Of a stretch of DNA of 64,000 nucleotides, positions 12,814 to 22,212 are shown one piece after another. Source of the stretch: Owenweeksia sp965214115 (lineage in GTDB: Bacteria > Bacteroidota > Bacteroidia > Flavobacteriales > Schleiferiaceae). The stretch covers positions 186,001 to 250,000 of the forward strand of contig CBDCAU010000002.1 in NCBI GenBank assembly GCA_965214115.1, written 5' to 3'. Below the pieces are notes generated by a model. The model searched no databases. It was not told where the DNA came from and saw only the letters and a list, made by a program, of their open reading frames with translations. The translations under genes and the position numbers were made by a program. Position 1 is the first letter of the stretch. Every line of letters begins with the position of its first letter.

Positions 12814-12936
12814 AGTTCAAATTTTTCACGACCCACGGTTTCAACCGTCGGCCAAGCCCAAAGTTCCGGTTTTTCTCCACCAACCGACAAGTTTAAACCA
12901 TCGGCTGGGACGGCGGCAACCTCCCACCCTTCCCAT

Positions 12937-12971
12937 AAAAAAACCAAGGAAATTCAACCGAAAATCCTTGG
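12937..12971 (-). terminator. Rho-independent terminator after the TPR gene
   Basis: On the minus strand CCAAGGA and TCCTTGG flank a 14-nt loop, followed by seven Ts (plus-strand A-tract 12937-12943). It lies 26 nt past the stop of the gene at 12997 and ends the coaX-barrel-TPR transcript. Confidence 0.82.
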
Positions 12972-12996
12972 CTTGTTTGTTAAAAATCAATGCTCC

Positions 12997-14418
12997 TTAT
13001 ATACTGTAATCCACCGTAATTGTCTCATTGATATAGCACCCAACGGAAAATTTGTCGCCTTCTTTTTTGCCCAATTGAAACAATACCGTCTTGTCGGGCA
13101 ATTGCGCTTTGTAGCTGTTTATCAACCGATTGGCACGGTTGGCCGAAGAGGGGTCTATGCTGCGGGCATATTTCAATTTGTCGATGGCGGCCCAATACAC
13201 AGCTTTGTTTTCGAATACATTGGCGCCCGTGCACGCCCCGCCGTAGCCAGAAGCGTAAACCGTGGCCAGTATTATATAAGGCGTGCCCCAATTTTTGCGC
13301 AGTGATGCCGCTTGCAGTGCCGAACTTTTGGCCGAACTCAAGCGTCCCAGTTTTTGCTGGATGCTGGCCAGTTTCACCAAATCGTTGGCCTTTTTGCCGG
13401 GGTCCACTTCGCCCTCAATTGCTTCGGAAAGGTAGTCCGCCGCTTTCGCGTAATTGTTGTTTTTGCGCGAAAGGCTGGCCATCGCCCGTGCCGCTTTGGC
13501 GGAAGGGTCTTGCTGATAGAGCGCTTCCGCCACTTTGAAAAAAATCGGATTGTCGGTGCAATCCGTCTCGTTGCCTTCCTCGTCCTCGCGGTCTTTGGTC
13601 AGCATCACCGCCGCGCGGCGCAGCCAAACAGCATCGGTTTTATTGGCCGCAAAACTTTCTTCGTTATAAATAATCTGCAACTTTTCGCAGGTGGCAATCG
13701 GCGCGAGGATTTTGTTGATGTTAGAGGCCACGTTGTCGTAGCGTTCCAGTTCGCGGTCCGCCTTGGCCAGTTCGTCAGCTTCCTTTTGCGAGAGCGTCTC
13801 GGTGGTGTCCTTGGCAATCAGCTCGTTGCGGGTGCGGTTCAGCGCGTCGGTATTGAATTCGATGCCTTCAATCACCACGTTGTAGGCTTGAAACACGTCG
13901 CCAATCTCAAACACATCATCGTTGAAAAGGCGCGCGGCGGTCACAAAATAATAATTGTAAAAAGCGGCGCTCTGCTCCTTGTCGTATTCCAGCGCCTTTT
14001 TATAAATGGGATAAGCGGCCTCGTTGCTGTCCGGAAAAAGCTGGGTCATATCAATCGCTTTGCGCGAAAACACATAGCCTTCCTTGCCGGGAAAATAATC
14101 CAAACGCTTGTCGTACAGATTGATGAGTTCCTTTTTGAAAGGTAGCGAAGCGGGGTTTTCTTTACCCGCCTGCTCTATTTTGGCGTCCAAGATGCGGCCG
14201 CCGTAGATAAAATTGTTGATGCTGGAGCCGGGGCAGTTTTCATACACATAATTCCAAGCGTCATACGCCTCTAAATAGGCCTTGCCTTTGGCCAGTTCAT
14301 AATAAATGTAAAGATTTTCACGGCATTTTACGCTGTCTTCGCCCCATTCGGGTTTCAGGTCTTGTGCACTTGCCGTAAAACCTGCAGCGGCCAAAAGTAA
14401 GATGAGTGCTTTTTTCAT
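12997..14418 (-). CDS. Secreted tetratricopeptide-repeat protein
   Basis: 473 residues from ATG 14418, which directly precedes a signal peptide ('MKKALILLLAAAGFTASAQ'); the longer frame to 14484 adds an unlikely leader. The mature part is helical, with TPR-like stretches such as 'AAYPIYKKALEYDKEQSAAFYNY', 'AARAMASLSRKNNNYAKAADYLSEA' and 'ARSIDPSSANRANRLINSY'. It probably acts as a periplasmic or outer-membrane-associated scaffold. It follows the outer-membrane barrel gene by 29 nt and is the last gene before the terminator at 12937-12971. The partner is unknown. Confidence 0.82.
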   Translation of the reverse strand: MKKALILLLAAAGFTASAQDLKPEWGEDSVKCRENLYIYYELAKGKAYLEAYDAWNYVYENCPGSSINNFIYGGRILDAKIEQAGKENPASLPFKKELINLYDKRLDYFPGKEGYVFSRKAIDMTQLFPDSNEAAYPIYKKALEYDKEQSAAFYNYYFVTAARLFNDDVFEIGDVFQAYNVVIEGIEFNTDALNRTRNELIAKDTTETLSQKEADELAKADRELERYDNVASNINKILAPIATCEKLQIIYNEESFAANKTDAVWLRRAAVMLTKDREDEEGNETDCTDNPIFFKVAEALYQQDPSAKAARAMASLSRKNNNYAKAADYLSEAIEGEVDPGKKANDLVKLASIQQKLGRLSSAKSSALQAASLRKNWGTPYIILATVYASGYGGACTGANVFENKAVYWAAIDKLKYARSIDPSSANRANRLINSYKAQLPDKTVLFQLGKKEGDKFSVGCYINETITVDYSI

Positions 14419-14447
14419 TGTAAAAAAATTGTTTTCGTGATTAAAGA

Positions 14448-15767
14448 TTATCTGTATTTGTATTTGATGAACCATTTGTCGCAAAGCGAAATACCCAAAT
14501 AAAACTGGAGGTAGCTTTCGCGGATCAAACCGTTTTCAAAAGTGCCGCGCCGTCCTAAAAGCACACCCGTGTGGATGTTGCTGACTTTCACCTCGCCAGG
14601 GGCGGGGCTACGCTGGCGCACGGGCAGTCCCAACCCAAAAGATATGCCATAGTTCGGAATCGTTGTGCCATTAAGGGCTAAGGGCGTTTCTTCATAATAG
14701 CCGCCCAAGCGGTATTCGATGGCCGCGAGATAGTTGGTGCTGCGTTCCAAATTGCTGAACGCCAAGGCGGGGACCACCGCGCCGCCCAAATCCGCGCGCC
14801 AGCCGTTCTGCAATGGATTTTGCCCATCAAAATTCTGGAATTCTGAACCATTGTAAATCTCATAATCCGCGCCCAACCACCAGCCGTAAGTGTAGTTTTG
14901 CGCCGCCACGCGCCGCCCGATGGAAAGCCCAAAACCCAACTCGCTGGGCAAGGTGACTTCCGCCTCGGTGGACGCCTGCCCCGCCAGCGAATCCACGGAT
15001 TGGTTGGCATCCGTAAAAACGAAAGAAAAGCGCTCGCGGTCGGCTTTCAGATTAGCGGCGTTCGCAAAAGTGATCCCCGTGGAAAGCTCAAGGCCACTTT
15101 CAAATTCATACGCATATTGTGCCCCAAAATCAAACTGGAAACCGCGCAGCCGCAAGTTGTCCTCGATACGGGTATTCAAAAAACTATTGTCGAAGAGCAG
15201 GATGTCCAGCTCTTGCAGGTTGCCAAAAATGTAGTTGACATTGGCCCCGAGCGACAGTCCCTCGGCGACTTGGAAGGCATTTCCAAAATAGAACCGGTTG
15301 AGGCCGCCGCTGCCCTGAAAAGCATCGTCCACCGTGATGGAATCGAGCAAAACCCGCTGGGTGGCAATGCTATAGCCCTTGACGGAATACGGCTGGAAAC
15401 CGATGGCGCTGCCCCACCAATCCAACAGTGGCACGCCCACCGCCAGATAGCGCAAGCCAGCCGATCCGTTCTCGATGGAAATGTCGGGGTTCTGCTGTTC
15501 CTGCCGGATGCCCTGCGCGGTAAATCCTGCCGCAAAGGTGGTCAGCCCCAAATTGGAATAACTGGCAGGGTTGGCCAAGTTGATGGAAAATTCGTTGCGA
15601 TCTGCCAAGCTGGCGCCGCCCATTGTCAAAGCGCGCACGTAGTTGGGCTGCACCATCTCGCCCACGCCAAACCGCGAATAGGGCGACACGGAAGTTTGCT
15701 GCGCGCGGAGGGAAGTCCCAATAAAAATGACGAGGGAAAAAACGAAAGCACTATGGCTTTTGAACAT
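14448..15767 (-). CDS. Outer-membrane beta-barrel protein (OmpP1/FadL-like)
   Basis: 439 residues from ATG 15767, with a signal peptide ('MFKSHSAFVFSLVIFIGTSLRAQ'). The motif 'SPYSRFGVGE...ALTMGGASLADRNEFSINLANPASYSNL' is the usual beginning of Bacteroidota FadL-like barrels. Alternating amphipathic strands continue to an aromatic C-terminus ('WFIKYKYR'). The longer frame to 15827 starts inside coaX and lacks a signal peptide. The start overlaps the coaX 3' end by 17 bases. The cargo is unknown; uptake of hydrophobic compounds is only a family-level guess. Confidence 0.82.
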   Translation of the reverse strand: MFKSHSAFVFSLVIFIGTSLRAQQTSVSPYSRFGVGEMVQPNYVRALTMGGASLADRNEFSINLANPASYSNLGLTTFAAGFTAQGIRQEQQNPDISIENGSAGLRYLAVGVPLLDWWGSAIGFQPYSVKGYSIATQRVLLDSITVDDAFQGSGGLNRFYFGNAFQVAEGLSLGANVNYIFGNLQELDILLFDNSFLNTRIEDNLRLRGFQFDFGAQYAYEFESGLELSTGITFANAANLKADRERFSFVFTDANQSVDSLAGQASTEAEVTLPSELGFGLSIGRRVAAQNYTYGWWLGADYEIYNGSEFQNFDGQNPLQNGWRADLGGAVVPALAFSNLERSTNYLAAIEYRLGGYYEETPLALNGTTIPNYGISFGLGLPVRQRSPAPGEVKVSNIHTGVLLGRRGTFENGLIRESYLQFYLGISLCDKWFIKYKYR

Positions 15768-16488
15768 AAGAATCGAGGATGAAATGGAGGCCTTCCAGCA
15801 AAAAATTTGGGGCTGCAAATATGCCATTTTTTGGCAATCGCGACAACCGTTCCAAATCGCCGCCGGTCAGCAAGATGATTAGCTCGGGAAAACGCGCGCT
15901 GTAGGCCGCTATTGTGCGCTCTATCTCAAATTGCCAACCCCCCACCGCACCGCTCAAAATGGAATTTTCGGTGGAATCGCCAATCAAATCGGGCGGGGTT
16001 TTTTCTTGGATGAGCGGCAGTCGGGCGGTAAAATGATGCAACGCTTTCAATCGCATTTGCAAACCGGGCGAAATCCCGCCGCCGAGATATTCGCCCGCGC
16101 GGTTCACAAAATCGTAGGTGACGCAGGTCCCGGCGTCTATCACTAAAACGTCCTTGGCGGGAAATTGGGAGACGGCGGCGGCGGCCAGCGCTCGGCGGTC
16201 GTTCCCCAAAGTTTCCGGCGTTTTGTATCGGACAGGAAAAGGCAGCCGCGTTTTTGCGGAAAGGCACAGCGTTTCGAACGGGAATTCTTTTAAAAAATCA
16301 GGAAATCTTTCCTTCGCCACGCCAGAAAAAATCGCTTTTTCAGGCGTTTCGGTTTGTAAGAAATCCGAAAGCGCTTGCCGCGAAAGCGATTCCAAACTAC
16401 TCGTTTTCAGAATTTTACCTATATGGAAAAGCGCCAATTTGGTGCGCGAGTTGCCTTGGTCGATGATGAGATTCAAAGTGTTGTTCAA
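15751..16488 (-). CDS. coaX: Type III pantothenate kinase
   Basis: Phosphorylates pantothenate in the first step of coenzyme A synthesis, in the cytoplasm. Length of 245 residues is normal for CoaX. Motifs: the ASKHA phosphate-1 loop 'IIDQGNSRTK' at the start, 'VIDAGTCVTYDFVN' near residue 115, 'GGGISPGLQMRLKALHHFTARLP' in the middle, and 'GDSTENSILSGAVGG'. There is no in-frame ATG before the first motif. Starts are TTG at 16488 or TTG at 16476; the latter gives 'MNLIIDQGNS', closest to the family. It is first in a coaX-barrel-TPR operon. Confidence 0.93.
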   Translation of the reverse strand: MNNTLNLIIDQGNSRTKLALFHIGKILKTSSLESLSRQALSDFLQTETPEKAIFSGVAKERFPDFLKEFPFETLCLSAKTRLPFPVRYKTPETLGNDRRALAAAAVSQFPAKDVLVIDAGTCVTYDFVNRAGEYLGGGISPGLQMRLKALHHFTARLPLIQEKTPPDLIGDSTENSILSGAVGGWQFEIERTIAAYSARFPELIILLTGGDLERLSRLPKNGIFAAPNFLLEGLHFILDSYVQKP

Positions 16489-16498
16489 AAAATTTATG

Positions 16499-16507
16499 GC
16501 AAAGTTA
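16499..16507 (-). promoter_or_regulatory. Possible Bacteroidota -7 promoter element upstream of coaX
   Basis: TAACTTTGC on the minus strand matches the Bacteroidota consensus TAnnTTTG(C) exactly. It lies 11-19 nt before the first TTG start, so the leader would be very short; this favours the second TTG at 16476. No clear -33 TTG box was seen at the expected distance. Confidence 0.35.
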
Positions 16508-16614
16508 GCCGAAGATGAAATTTGTCCATTGTGGCTCGCAAGATTCTTTTACATTTGCACCCGCTTTTTACGGAGCGACCGAGAACTGACAACCGACAAC
16601 CGAGAACTAATGGA

Positions 16615-16687
16615 GGTGCCATAGCTCAGTTGGTAGAGCAAAGGACTGAAAATCCTTGTGTCGCTGGTTCGATTCCAGCTGGCACCA
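16615..16687 (+). tRNA. tRNA-Phe (GAA)
   Basis: 73 nt. The acceptor stem GGTGCCA (16615-16621) pairs with TGGCACC, with discriminator A at 16687. The anticodon stem AAGGA/TCCTT encloses the loop CTGAAAA with anticodon GAA. The T arm GCTGGTTCGATTCCAGC is canonical, as is the D-loop 'AGCTCAGTTGGTAGAGC'. CCA is not encoded. Confidence 0.97.
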
Positions 16688-16882
16688 CTTTTTACGATAG
16701 AAAAACAACGCAAAAGACTGCAATCCAAAAGGTTGCAGCCTTTCTTTTTCTATATCATTCTTAAAGATAATGTGCCTGATTGCAATCCGTAGGTGAAATG
16801 CCCTATAATTGATAGGCCATCGTCTGTTTGACAGGGTTGTGCTTTTCACAAAAGATGAGGCTTATGGTGAATAAACGATGAT

Positions 16883-16920
16883 AAAAAACCGCCTAACCGA
16901 AAAATTTGGAAACAGGCGGT
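16883..16920 (-). terminator. Rho-independent terminator of the SDR gene
   Basis: On the minus strand ACCGCCT/AGGCGGT form a 7-bp stem with a 19-nt loop followed by six Ts (plus-strand A-tract 16883-16888), 14 nt past the stop at 16934. The long loop makes it weaker than the others in the window. Confidence 0.7.
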
Positions 16921-16933
16921 CGAAACCTCTTAA

Positions 16934-17785
16934 TCACCCCGCCGCCCCTTCTTTGGAATGTTGCAAATCCAGCTCGCCTTCCGGTTGCTGCTTTACTTCC
17001 TCGCCAGCCTGTTCGCCCACGCCGCCCTTGCCCACGGTGATGCCGCCATCGGCCGACACCAGCGCGCCGGTAACATAACTCGCCTCGTCCGACGCCAAGA
17101 ACAGATATACGTTGGCCATTTCTTCGGGCGTGCCTCGGCGGCCTAATGGCGTAGCGGCCTTTATCATATCGGTCATTTCGTCGTCCATCGGGCCTTTGTC
17201 TTTGCGCGTCCAAGCCGTGTCGATGGCGCCGGGACATACGCAGTTGGCGCGGATGCCGTATTTGGCTTGTTCCACCGCCACGCCTTGGATGAAAGCGTGC
17301 ACAAATCCTTTGGTGCCGCCGTAGGGCGTGTTGTTAGGCAGTCCAATCTTCCCCGCCTCCGAGCCTGCCGCCACGATGCAGCCCTTGGTCTTTTTCAGTT
17401 CGGGAATGGCGTGTTTGGTCATCATAATCGCCGAGCGAATATTGTGGCGCAGCATTTCGTCAATGTCTTCTTCTTCCAGTTCGTCGATTTCGCCCACCAT
17501 CGGGAATACCCCCGCATTATTGATAAGGATGTCCAATTTTCCCCACTCGTCCACGGCCTGTTGAATAACCTCCTGTGCATTGTCGGATTGCGAAATATCC
17601 TTGCCGCAGCCGATTGCCGTGCCACCAGCTTCTTTGATTTCCGCTACTACTTCCTCCACGGGGTCGTCTGAAAACCCGACGATCAACACTTTGGCGCCCT
17701 CCCGCGCAAACTTTTTGCTGATGGCTTCGCCAATGCCCGTGGCGCCGCCAGTTATTATTGCTACTTTTTCTTTTAATCGATTCAT
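16934..17785 (-). CDS. Short-chain dehydrogenase/reductase (classical SDR)
   Basis: 283 residues. NAD(P)-binding 'GGATGIGEAISKKFA' at residues 13-27, 'NNAG' at about 89, catalytic Ser in 'VAAGSEAGKIG', and 'YGGTKGFVHAF' carrying the catalytic Tyr and Lys. The C-terminal 'LFLASDEASYVTGALVSADGG' is typical of the glucose/3-oxoacyl reductase-like subgroup. An extra 25-residue charged tail ('EEVKQQPEGELDLQHSKEG') follows the core. The substrate cannot be told from sequence. It is a single gene, divergent from the trehalose synthesis gene and followed by a terminator. Confidence 0.88.
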   Translation of the reverse strand: MNRLKEKVAIITGGATGIGEAISKKFAREGAKVLIVGFSDDPVEEVVAEIKEAGGTAIGCGKDISQSDNAQEVIQQAVDEWGKLDILINNAGVFPMVGEIDELEEEDIDEMLRHNIRSAIMMTKHAIPELKKTKGCIVAAGSEAGKIGLPNNTPYGGTKGFVHAFIQGVAVEQAKYGIRANCVCPGAIDTAWTRKDKGPMDDEMTDMIKAATPLGRRGTPEEMANVYLFLASDEASYVTGALVSADGGITVGKGGVGEQAGEEVKQQPEGELDLQHSKEGAAG

Positions 17786-18074
17786 TTTGAATTATGGATT
17801 TTTAATATTATTAAGAAAACAAGTTTAAAATGACCAAAATGTTCAACTTTTAAAGTAGGTTGAAATCCTTATTTCATAACGGAGAATTGAGATTTTAGGA
17901 ATTTTTATGGAATAAATAAATTAGATTTACGTATATTTCCATAAACCATTTTGGATGGTAGGAGTTTTAAGTCATACTTATATGAATAATGGGGAGCGTG
18001 ATTTTTACTTTTCTCGCTTCCAAGCTGCAATTAAAAAAGTTTTAGAGGTAGAAAAACTTTTCAGCCAACGCAAA

Positions 18075-20289
18075 ATGAAACGATTGATAATAGTGGCCAA
18101 CCGCTTGCCGGTAAAAGCCGAGCAGACGGACAGCGGCCTGAAAATGACCCCCAGCGCGGGCGGTCTCGCCACGGGGCTTTCGTCGATGAAAGTGCCGATG
18201 GAAATAGAATGGGTGGGCTGGCCCGGCATCGCCACGGGCCGCGATGAAGAGCGCGCCGCAGTGGACGGGCAACTGGATGAGCAATTTCACCCCGTGCACT
18301 TGAGCCGCGCCGAGGAAAAATTTTACTACCAAGGTTTCAGCAACGAAATTATATGGCCGCTCTTCCACTGCTTTATTGAGTCGGTGAACTTCCAACCGAA
18401 ATATTGGAATTATTATAAAAAGATAAACCGCCGCTTTTGCGAAAAGGTGAAGGAAGTGGCGCGCGATGGCGACCTTATTTGGATTCAAGATTACCACCTG
18501 ATGCTGCTGCCGCAAATGCTGAAGGCCGAAATGCCGCACAATCCCATCGGGTTTTTCCTGCACATCCCCTTCCCTTCCTACGAACTTTTCCGCACTCTGC
18601 CGTGGCGCAGCCAGTTGCTGCAAGGCTTGCTGGGCGCGGATTTGGTGGGATTCCACACCTACGAATATATGCGCCACTTTGCCAGCTCGGCCTAACCGTG
18701 TGCTGAATCTGGAGTCGGTGCTGGGGCAGATACGGATGCCCGCCCGCACCGCCCACATTGATTCGTTTCCGATGGGCATCCAATACAAAAAATTCAACGA
18801 GGCGGAAAAGGACGAAAAAGTGGTGGCCCAATTGGAAAATCTCAAAAACAAGCTGGGCGGCCAAAAGCTGGTGCTGAGCGTGGACCGACTGGATTATTCC
18901 AAAGGCATTTTGCACCGCCTGCGCGCCTTCGATGCCTTGCTGGAAAAACATCCCGAATGGCGCGGGAAAGTTTCGCTGGTGATGGTGGCCGTCCCTTCGC
19001 GCGAGGGGGTTGGCAGTTACCAAAATCTGAAAGAACAGGTGGACAAAGAAGTGGGCTGCATCAACGGGAAACACGCCACTTTGGAATGGTCGCCCGTGCA
19101 TTATTTCTACCGCTCGGTGCCCTTTGAAACCCTCAGCGCGCTCTACCAATTGTGTGACGTGGGGCTGGTAACCCCCCTGCGCGACGGGATGAACTTGGTG
19201 GCCAAAGAATACGTGGCCAGCCGCCGCGACCAATCGGGCGTGTTGATTCTCAGCGAGATGGCGGGCGCATCTTTTGAACTGACCGAAGCTCTAAAAATTA
19301 ACCCGCACCATCAAGAAGAAATCGTGGACGCCCTCATCCAAGCGCTGGAAATGCCTTTGGAAAATCAAAAAGAGAGAATGCGAAAAATGCAAAAACAACT
19401 GAGGCAGAACACGGTGGAAAAATGGGCCGAACGCTTTTTGGAACGCTTGCAAGACATCAAACGCAAAGAAGACGGCCACGCCAAAAACGTGCTGAACGGC
19501 CACGAGGTGCGGCGCATCGCCACCACTTACCAAAATGCCCAAAAACCGCTGCTGGTGCTGGATTACGACGGTACGCTGGTCTCCTTCCACGACGAGCCGG
19601 ACCAAGCCCTTCCCGAAAAGGAAACCAAGGAAATACTGGCGCGGCTGGCGGAGCAGGCCACCGTGGCCATCGTGAGCGGGCGCGACCATTTTAGCCTCGA
19701 CGAATGGCTGGGCGACCTGCCCGTTGAACTGGTCGCCGAGCACGGCCAATGGCAGAAGACCAACGGCGAATGGGAAAAAGAAACCGAGGTGGGCACCCTT
19801 TGGAAAAAAGAAGTGCAAAAAGTGCTGCGCGAATTTACCAGCAAAACCCCCGGCGCCTTCATCGAGCGCAAGGTTTCATCGCTCGCTTTCCACTACCGCA
19901 AGTCGGATAATTTCCTTACGGAGATGCGCGTGCCGCAGCTCACCGAGGCGCTGATGCCCGTTTGCGTAAAGCACCAATTGGAACTGCTGCACGGCAACAA
20001 AGTGCTGGAAATCAGGCTGGCGGGCATCAACAAAGGCACGGCGGTGCAGAAACTTTTGGAAAAACATTCGGCCGATTTCATCCTCTGCATCGGCGACGAC
20101 CGCACGGACGAAGATATGTTCAAGGTGCTGCCGCCGGAGGCCTTCACCATCAAAGTGGGCGAAGGCGATACCGCCGCCCGCTACCGCCTGCGCAATACCG
20201 GCCAAGTGAAGGGCCTGCTGAAAGTGTTGCTCGACGATCTCATCGTAAAAAGTAGCGAAGTGCCGGCCGAATTTGCAATGGCCGACTAA
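18075..20289 (+). pseudogene. Trehalose-6-phosphate synthase / trehalose-6-phosphatase fusion (OtsA-OtsB), frameshifted as read
   Basis: Bifunctional enzyme: the N-terminal GT20 domain makes trehalose-6-phosphate from UDP-glucose and glucose-6-phosphate; the C-terminal HAD domain dephosphorylates it. The GT20 part runs from 'RLIIVANRLPVK' to 'LGADLVGFHTYEYMRHF' in one frame, ending at TAA 18693-18695. It continues from about 18679 in the +1 frame ('RVLNLESVLGQIRM', 'LSVDRLDYSKGILHRL', 'PLRDGMNLVAKEYVA'). The phosphatase follows ('LDYDGTLVSFHD', 'SGRDHF', 'IGDDRTDEDMF'). Removing one base at 18688-18692 joins the two into about 737 residues. ATG 18075 is chosen because GT20 proteins begin at this motif. 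Start of the trehalose cluster; mscS follows after 11 nt. The break may be real or an error. Confidence 0.88.
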
Positions 20290-20300
20290 ATTTTTCTCGG

Positions 20301-21377
20301 ATGGAAAACTTCTGGGAAATAGAGAACGTCTGGTTCGATTTGCTGCTGCTGGTCGCCGCCGCGCTGGCCGTTTGGGTGCTGCACCATTTTCTTTTCTATT
20401 TTTTGAAGAAAGGCGGCCTCTTCCGCAAAAACGGCAAGATGGACACCCTGCGCCACCATCTGTACTACCCCGTGCTGGTGCTGCTCATCTTCATCGCGCT
20501 GCTGGTCATCTACCCCGCGCTGGACGGGCTGGACGGCTACATCACCGATACCGTCCACCACGTCATTTCCATTGTGGGGATTATCACTGTGGCGTGGCTG
20601 CTGGTGCGGCTCATCCGCGCGGGGCGCATCATCATAATGCGGAAATACGATATAAAAGCCGAGGACAATTTCGAGGCGCGCAAGGCTTACACGCAGTTTC
20701 ATATCATCGAAAACATCCTTGTTTTTTTGGTGATCATCGTCAGCGTCGGGATTATTCTAATGACGTTCGACCCCATCCGCAAAATCGGTTTGAGCCTGCT
20801 CACCTCGGCGGGCATTGCGGGGATTATCTTGGGATTTGCCGCCCAAAAGTTGATTGCCACCATCTTGGCCGGCGTGCAGATTGCCTTCACCCAGCCCATC
20901 CGCATCGATGATGTGGTGATTGTGGAAGGCGAGTGGGGCCGCATCGAAGAAATCAACCTCACCTATGTGGTGGTGCTGATTTGGGACCAGCGGCGGCTGG
21001 TGGTGCCTACCACTTATTTTATCGAAAACGCCTTCCAAAACTGGACGCGCACCAGCTCCGAAATCTTGGGGACGGTTTTTATTTATACCGATTACGATGT
21101 GCCGGTGGACGCTTTGCGCAAAGAATTGAAACGCTTGGTGAAATCCAATGAAAAATGGGACAAGCGGGTGTGCGTACTGCAAGTAACCGATGTAAAGGAG
21201 CGCACCGTAGAACTCCGCGCTTTGGTGAGCGCCGCCGATGCGGGGGAGACGTTTGATTTGCGGGTTTTTGTAAGGGAAAAGTTGGTGGAATTTTTAAAGG
21301 AAAACTATCCGAACAGTTTGCCACGGACGCGGGTGCGGATGGAGGAGGAAAGTGCGGGGGTGATGAGTGATGAGTGA
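20301..21377 (+). CDS. MscS-family small-conductance mechanosensitive channel
   Basis: 358 residues. Four hydrophobic helices lie in the first 190 residues; the pore helix region 'SLLTSAGIAGIILGFAAQKLIATILAGVQIAF' (about 172-203) and the following beta domain 'PIRIDDVVIVEGEWGRIEEINLTYVVV' are diagnostic of MscS. A mixed C-terminal domain follows. These channels release solutes on hypo-osmotic shock. It starts 11 nt after the trehalose synthase-phosphatase gene, so synthesis of a compatible solute and its emergency exit are probably co-transcribed. The 3' end overlaps the opposing gene at 21294-21914 by 84 bases. Confidence 0.92.
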   Translation: MENFWEIENVWFDLLLLVAAALAVWVLHHFLFYFLKKGGLFRKNGKMDTLRHHLYYPVLVLLIFIALLVIYPALDGLDGYITDTVHHVISIVGIITVAWLLVRLIRAGRIIIMRKYDIKAEDNFEARKAYTQFHIIENILVFLVIIVSVGIILMTFDPIRKIGLSLLTSAGIAGIILGFAAQKLIATILAGVQIAFTQPIRIDDVVIVEGEWGRIEEINLTYVVVLIWDQRRLVVPTTYFIENAFQNWTRTSSEILGTVFIYTDYDVPVDALRKELKRLVKSNEKWDKRVCVLQVTDVKERTVELRALVSAADAGETFDLRVFVREKLVEFLKENYPNSLPRTRVRMEEESAGVMSDE

Positions 21378-21914
21378 TGAGTCGGGTGGTGTTGTTTCGC
21401 GGTTGTTTTTTATGCCCTGTCGGGGTTTGTTCTTTTTAGAAATGCCAATGTTTTCGCTTTGATCCAGCTTCGTTCTTTCCCTTCTTCCACACCGACGATA
21501 TCCCGCCGCAGCGGCTACCCCAAAAATAACGTGCGCAACCACCAACTGGCCGTAAAATTTCCGCAGGTGGGTGTTCGGCGGATTGGGATGGAAATGAAAA
21601 AAAGTATGCCAGCCCGCAATTCCCACCAAGCCGCTCAATGCGCCCAGCCACGCACCGTTCGCCACCGTCGGTTTCACGATTTTTCGCTTCCAAAGTTGGT
21701 GGTACAATCCCACAAAACCGAACCCGATGGCGTAATGCAGCACCCATCCCAGCGGCAAGGCTCTGGACATTTCAATGGGAAGCGCTGGTGCGCGGTGCGC
21801 CATTTTCCCCAGCATCTGCGGTTCTTCAAATTGCTCCTTCTTTTTGTGGGATTTCCAATAGCTGTAAATCGTCATACAAGTCGTTCCGGCCACGGCTGCC
21901 CAAAATATTTTCAT
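21294..21914 (-). CDS. Hypothetical multi-pass membrane protein
   Basis: 206 residues from ATG 21914 ('MKIFWAAVAGTTCMTIYSYW'). Hydrophobic segments lie at about 1-18, 55-75, 88-105 and 125-145, with conserved-looking 'LPLGWVLHYAIGFGFVGLY', 'PTVANGAWLGALSGLVGIAGW' and 'QLVVAHVIFGVAAAAGY'. The arrangement recalls DUF2938-type proteins, but I cannot confirm this. The longer frame to 22190 runs through repeat A and is rejected. The C-terminal 60 residues are hydrophilic and the last 28 codons lie antisense to mscS, which suggests the 3' end has drifted. Confidence 0.6.
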   Translation of the reverse strand: MKIFWAAVAGTTCMTIYSYWKSHKKKEQFEEPQMLGKMAHRAPALPIEMSRALPLGWVLHYAIGFGFVGLYHQLWKRKIVKPTVANGAWLGALSGLVGIAGWHTFFHFHPNPPNTHLRKFYGQLVVAHVIFGVAAAAGYRRCGRRERTKLDQSENIGISKKNKPRQGIKNNRETTPPDSSLITHHPRTFLLHPHPRPWQTVRIVFL

Positions 21915-21973
21915 AACCCTTAGAGGCTGTTTAAAAATGATTCGTGAAAATTTTATAAGGCCAATTTTGTGTT

Positions 21974-22161
21974 GTGCCTTTGGCACTTGCCGCGCTGTCG
22001 TCAAATCCCACCCCAATCCCGCACGTGCGGGATTGGGGCTATCAATATGTCGTGCCGTTGGCACTACGGGGGCAGTAAAGTCCCGAAGGGACGCTATATC
22101 GATAGGCCCAGACATAAGTCTGGGGTTTGTTTGCCGGAGCCTAAACAAGTGCCAACGGCAC
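21974..22161. repeat. Dispersed composite repeat A, copy 2
   Basis: Bounded by GTGCCTTTGGCAC and GTGCCAACGGCAC hairpins. Internal modules in order: CCCCAATCCCGCACGTGCGG plus GATTGGGGCTATCAATAT, GTGCCGTTGGCAC, GTCCCGAAGGGAC, GATAGGCCCAGAC and AAGTCTGGGG. Same order and spacing as copy 1 (1919-2124) but with different, still palindromic, hairpin bases. It lies between the opposing 5' end of the membrane-protein gene and the 3' end of glgB. Confidence 0.72.
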
Positions 22162-22212
22162 GACACGGCTTCGCCCATACAACGTTTCATAGTAGCAATC
22201 CTAAACAGCTTC

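Noticed and set aside
16689..16882. Second tRNA or small RNA after tRNA-Phe
   Set aside because: No cloverleaf or strong hairpin was found before the SDR terminator.
21915..22190. N-terminal extension of the membrane-protein frame
   Set aside because: It translates repeat A; a natural ATG with a hydrophobic start lies at 21914.
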